Shown here: one piece after another, positions 60,803-64,000 of the stretch | Position numbering within the stretch: the stretch's first letter is position 1 | Layout of the letters: every line of letters starts with the position of its first letter | NCBI RefSeq assembly: GCF_001005315.1 | Contig: NZ_LBMG01000027.1 | Span: forward strand, 1-64,000 | Reading direction: 5' to 3' | Source: Kordia jejudonensis | Lineage (GTDB): Bacteria; Bacteroidota; Bacteroidia; Flavobacteriales; Flavobacteriaceae | Length of the DNA: 64,000 nucleotides | Program-made: the position numbers and the translations under genes | The notes under the pieces: generated by a model | The model's database searches: none | Seen by the model: only the letters and a program-made list of their open reading frames with translations | What the model was told of the DNA's origin: nothing

Positions 60803-61327
60803 TTAAACATGTAAAAAGTCGGCCACTTCTTTTTTAATATACGATAATGCTGTGTCGCTCGGAGCTTGACTTTCCATCATTTCGGTTAAAATAACTTCAC
60901 GCAATTTGTCGGCAGACGTAACTTTGTCAGACAAACTCGCTTTTCGAATCAACTGAATGGTCGAATTTTTGGAAGCAATAATAATACTCCAACATTGATC
61001 GCTCATGTAAATTTGCTGTGATAAATTATGATCAAACTCTTGTTCAATACTCATAATTAACAACCGTTCGTAATCATTTTTATCGGAAGAAGTAGGAGAG
61101 ACGCGCACCAATAATTTTGACGGCGTAATGCGTTCTAAAAATAACGAAAGTCGCTCATAAGCTTGCAAACGCAATGGCAATGCTTCTTTTTGTGCGTCTT
61201 TGTGCAATAAATAACGTCTTCTTTTATCTTCATTAGACATATGATCTCTAAAGAAAAAATAAGCAATTCCTCCAGTAATAATTGCAGGAATCGTGTACAT
61301 TATCAAATCAAAAATTTTATCTTCCAT
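60803..61327 (-). CDS. Membrane-anchored protein of unknown function
   Basis: A 174-aa protein from the ATG at 61327 (MEDKIFDLIMYTIPAI); the frame extends eight codons further to 61351. A single membrane helix (about 8-30) is followed by a basic segment (NEDKRRRYLLHKDAQKE) and a cytoplasmic helical domain (LRLQAYERLSLFLERITPSKLLVRV...). It looks like a lineage-specific family in Flavobacteriia. The function is unknown. Confidence 0.75.
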   Translation of the reverse strand: MEDKIFDLIMYTIPAIITGGIAYFFFRDHMSNEDKRRRYLLHKDAQKEALPLRLQAYERLSLFLERITPSKLLVRVSPTSSDKNDYERLLIMSIEQEFDHNLSQQIYMSDQCWSIIIASKNSTIQLIRKASLSDKVTSADKLREVILTEMMESQAPSDTALSYIKKEVADFLHV

Positions 61328-61521
61328 AAAAATAGCAGTTTTAGCAAACATAATACGTTTTTACTAACTGCGCAAATAAACATTTATTGTTTAAAAAAAC
61401 AGAGAATATCTGTAAAAAACGCGTTTAATTTAAGGAAATCTTCATTGGATTTTTTATTGTTTTAAGAATCGACAAATTTTACCGTTCTTTACTTGTAAAT
61501 TACAAAGAAAGCATTGCATAT

Positions 61522-62001
61522 ATGAAGGCAGTTACCGTTTCCGTCCTAAAGAAAGAACTAAAACAGCACACACAAGAAGAACTCATTGAAATTTGTTTGA
61601 AGTTGGCAAAATTCAAGAAAGAAAATAAAGAACTGCTCACATATATTTTATTCGATTCGCATGATGAAGACGAATACATTCGTGAAATTAAAGAAGAAAT
61701 TGATGCTGGATTTTCAAAATTGAATCACGACAGTTTATATTACGTAAAGAAAAGCATTCGTAAAATTCTACGCCTTCTTAAAAAGTACGTTCGCTATTCC
61801 AAAAAGAAAGAAACAGAAGCCGAATTGTTATTGTATTTCTGTACAAAATATCAAGAATTAAAGGCTTCACATCAGCGTAGTAGGCAAATGATGAATATCT
61901 ATGAACGACAATTGGGCATGGCAAAAAAAGCCATCAGTACGCTTCATGAAGACTTACAATATGATTTTGTTTTACTGTTAGAAGAATTAGGGGAGAATTA
62001 A
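61522..62001 (+). CDS. Helical protein of unknown function
   Basis: A 159-aa cytoplasmic, strongly charged, all-helical protein (LKKELKQHTQEELIEICLKLAKF, RKILRLLKKYVRYSKKKETEAELLLYF). No enzymatic motif. The N-terminus could be a short helix-turn-helix, but it is not convincing. It is alone, divergent from 60803-61327. A short run of AATCTAAC-like words follows at about 62035-62058. Confidence 0.72.
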   Translation: MKAVTVSVLKKELKQHTQEELIEICLKLAKFKKENKELLTYILFDSHDEDEYIREIKEEIDAGFSKLNHDSLYYVKKSIRKILRLLKKYVRYSKKKETEAELLLYFCTKYQELKASHQRSRQMMNIYERQLGMAKKAISTLHEDLQYDFVLLLEELGEN

Positions 62002-62054
62002 TTTTCTAAATTCAAAAGTGAACGTAGTTTCCAACAATCTAATAATCTAACAAT

Positions 62055-63614
62055 CTAATTATTAACTTTTCCTCCCAAATATTCACAATCTTTTAATGCT
62101 TGCATGCTAGTAAATGGAACTGACGTTTTTTCATACATGTACGTTGATTTTAATTCCTTAGATAAATTATGATCATCTACATTTACTTCTACATCATCCA
62201 TCGTAAATTGACACGGATGTTCATGACCTGCTGCATGGGTAATTTCTATAAATTCTTTTCGAAAAGTTTTGAAATATTGAGCCAAACGAACCGATTTCAA
62301 TGTCGGATCAATTCCACTTTGTAGCCATTTGCTTTGCGTCGCAATTCCAGTTGGGCATTTATTGGTATGACAAACTTTTGCTTGAATACAGCCAATACTC
62401 ATCATGGCTTCACGAGCCACATTGATGCAATCAACTCCCATTGCAAACGCCATCGCAGCTTTCGCAGGGAAACCAAGTTTTCCACTTCCTACAAATACAA
62501 TTCGTTCGGTAAGTCCTTTATCTTTAAACAATCTGTACAAATCTGCAAATCCGTACACCCAAGGTAACGAAACATGATCTGCAAAACTTGGCGGTGCGGC
62601 TCCAGTTCCACCTTCGCCACCATCAACAGCAATAAAATCAGGTCCTTTACCAGTTTTTTTCATTATTTCTGCCAATTCTTCCCATTGATCAAGTTTTCCA
62701 ATTGCCGCTTTAATTCCAACAGGTAAACCTGTAGCTTCTGCAATTTTTTCAATAAAATCCATCAATTCGGGTACATTAGAAAATGCTTTGTGATTTGGTG
62801 GTGATAATACATCTTTTCCAACTTCAACACCACGAATTTCTGCAATTTCTTTTGATATTTTTTCGCCTGGCAACACGCCACCTTTTCCAGGTTTTGCACC
62901 TTGTGATAATTTAATTTCGATAGCTCTGACAAACGGATTGTCTTCCACCAGTTTTATCATTTTTTCCATACAAAAATTCCCGTCTTTTGTACGGACGCCA
63001 AAATATCCTGTTCCAAAATGAAATACGACATCGCCACCATTACTGTGATACGGCGACAATCCACCTTCTCCAGTATTATGATATGCATCCGACATTTTTA
63101 CACCTTTGTTCAATGATTCTATTGCTTTTGCAGATAACGAACCATAACTCATTGCTGAAATGTTGATGATGGAAGCAGGACGATATGGACGTCTTCTTTT
63201 ATTAAATTCGCCCATTACTTTTGCACATGGTAAAAATGTTTTGTCCTTTGCATTCGGATGATCGTCTTCAATTTTAAAAGGCATCATTGCATTATTGATA
63301 AACACGTGTTGATGTGCGTAAATATCACGATCGGTTCCAAAACCTTCATAGTTATTTTGACTTTTCGCGGAAGCGTAAATCCAGCCGCGTTCAATACGAT
63401 TAAAAGGCAATTCTTCACGATTGTTAGCAACAAAATATTGGCGAATTTCAGGACCAATACTTTCAAACCAATAACGTAGATGTCCCACAACTGGATAGTT
63501 GTGAATAATGATGTGTTTTTTTTGTATAATATCTCTAATCGCAATGACTGCAAGTACAATAAGAATCCACATCCACCATGTGATCATTCCTAAAAAGTTT
63601 AAAACTGTGTCCAT
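62055..63614 (-). CDS. Membrane-bound FMN-binding glutamate synthase-like protein
   Basis: A 519-aa protein with an N-terminal membrane helix (about 10-30), followed by a GltB-type FMN barrel: ISAMSYGSLSAKAIESLNKG, AIEIKLSQGAKPGKGG, FIAVDGGEGGTGAAP and the flavin loop FVGSGKLGFPAKAAMAFAMG. Cysteines C-x5-C-x4-C in CIQAKVCHTNKCPTG match the 3Fe-4S site. It has no glutamine amidotransferase domain, so it is not a full glutamate synthase; members are annotated as a separate family with unclear substrate. The M20 gene is 5 bases upstream, so they are probably co-transcribed. Confidence 0.9.
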   Translation of the reverse strand: MDTVLNFLGMITWWMWILIVLAVIAIRDIIQKKHIIIHNYPVVGHLRYWFESIGPEIRQYFVANNREELPFNRIERGWIYASAKSQNNYEGFGTDRDIYAHQHVFINNAMMPFKIEDDHPNAKDKTFLPCAKVMGEFNKRRRPYRPASIINISAMSYGSLSAKAIESLNKGVKMSDAYHNTGEGGLSPYHSNGGDVVFHFGTGYFGVRTKDGNFCMEKMIKLVEDNPFVRAIEIKLSQGAKPGKGGVLPGEKISKEIAEIRGVEVGKDVLSPPNHKAFSNVPELMDFIEKIAEATGLPVGIKAAIGKLDQWEELAEIMKKTGKGPDFIAVDGGEGGTGAAPPSFADHVSLPWVYGFADLYRLFKDKGLTERIVFVGSGKLGFPAKAAMAFAMGVDCINVAREAMMSIGCIQAKVCHTNKCPTGIATQSKWLQSGIDPTLKSVRLAQYFKTFRKEFIEITHAAGHEHPCQFTMDDVEVNVDDHNLSKELKSTYMYEKTSVPFTSMQALKDCEYLGGKVNN

Positions 63615-63619
63615 AAATA

Positions 63620-64000
63620 TTAATTGTTCAAATAATCTATACTAAGTTGAATAAATGCTTTTACACCGAGTTTCATACCGCTTTCATCAATGTAAAAATC
63701 AGGTGTATGATGTGAAGTTGCTTCCTGATCAACAGGTTTTCCGCCTAAGAAAAAATACAATCCTGGGACTTCTTTTTGGAAGAATGAAAAATCTTCTGCG
63801 CCTGTAATGGCTCTAATTTCATTTACATTTGATGCACCAGCAGCTTTTTGAAGTGATGGCAACATTTGTGCTGTTAAATCAGGATCATTATACGTAATAG
63901 GATAGCCTTTTGCAATTTCAATAGTCGCTTCGGCTCTGTATGCTTTCGCGATTGCTGGCACCATTTCTTTCATACGTTTGTTAATAAATGCTTGCATATC
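63620..64000 (-). CDS. M20 family amidohydrolase, C-terminal part (cut by window edge)
   Basis: The frame is open to the right edge; 125+ residues are visible. The segment GAEDFSFFQKEVPGLYFFLGG and the later HHTPDFYIDESGMKLGVKAF match the C-terminal catalytic region of M20D amidohydrolases (hippurate/IAA-amino acid hydrolase type), including the last metal-binding histidine. It removes acyl groups from amino acids or small amides. The start codon is outside the window. Confidence 0.88.
   Translation of the reverse strand, partial: DMQAFINKRMKEMVPAIAKAYRAEATIEIAKGYPITYNDPDLTAQMLPSLQKAAGASNVNEIRAITGAEDFSFFQKEVPGLYFFLGGKPVDQEATSHHTPDFYIDESGMKLGVKAFIQLSIDYLNN

Overview
The window looks like the chromosome of a marine-type member of the Flavobacteriaceae (phylum Bacteroidota). 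The signs are low GC, genes that mostly lack Shine-Dalgarno sites, TAnnTTTG-type promoter boxes, LytS/LytTR two-component pairs, TonB-dependent receptors with carboxypeptidase-regulatory-like plugs, DUF4270 and DUF4907 lipoproteins, and secreted proteins ending in type IX secretion (T9SS) sorting domains. A Kordia-like genus would fit, but that is an inference. No rRNA, tRNA, CRISPR array or complete insertion sequence was seen.

Layout. 1-1413: the C-terminal part of a large serine recombinase that runs into an interspersed repeat, then non-coding DNA with a strong terminator. 1414-2380: a well-folded structured RNA in front of a transaldolase/fructose-6-phosphate aldolase gene. 2406-5622: a thioredoxin-fold lipoprotein without its cysteines, and an ABC-F ATPase. 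5623-6720: a second copy of the repeat and two tiny, previously uncalled genes for double-glycine-leader, four-cysteine peptides, each preceded by the same dyad box. 6754-12104 (minus strand): pheT, a LytTR regulator, a LytS-like kinase and a secreted protein, facing an outer-membrane barrel gene at 12286. 14707-24343: assorted secreted proteins (TlpA-like, endonuclease I with T9SS tail, PD40 propeller, DUF4174, DUF2911), two more repeat copies, and a small protein with a motif I associate with polymorphic-toxin or injection-system cargo. 24344-31143: recG, a DUF1842-like protein, a GlsB-type membrane protein, a third double-glycine-leader peptide, and a TPP-dependent enzyme next to succinate-semialdehyde dehydrogenase. 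31308-38563: mostly minus-strand housekeeping and accessory genes, including a HipA-like kinase/DUF3037 pair. 38733-49648: envelope genes including a TonB receptor, a PQQ sugar dehydrogenase-cytochrome c fusion, a lipoprotein form of PNGase F, and the DUF4270/outer-membrane protein pair. 49660-57552: a two-component system directly upstream of a complete RND efflux pump. 57616-64000: M1 aminopeptidase, a T9SS protein with an internal duplication, a membrane GltB-like FMN protein, and the end of an M20 amidohydrolase.

How genes work together. The clearest units are: (i) kinase, response regulator, Spy-like periplasmic protein, adaptor, RND pump and TolC (49660-57552); (ii) secreted protein, kinase and regulator (12104-9572); (iii) the TPP enzyme and succinate-semialdehyde dehydrogenase, which together could convert 2-oxoglutarate to succinate; (iv) the HipA-like kinase and DUF3037; (v) DUF4270 lipoprotein and its outer-membrane partner.

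The most novel material is the small double-glycine-leader peptide family with its shared promoter dyad, the ~280-400 bp repeat that sits on or just after the stop codons of four genes, and the structured RNA before fsa.
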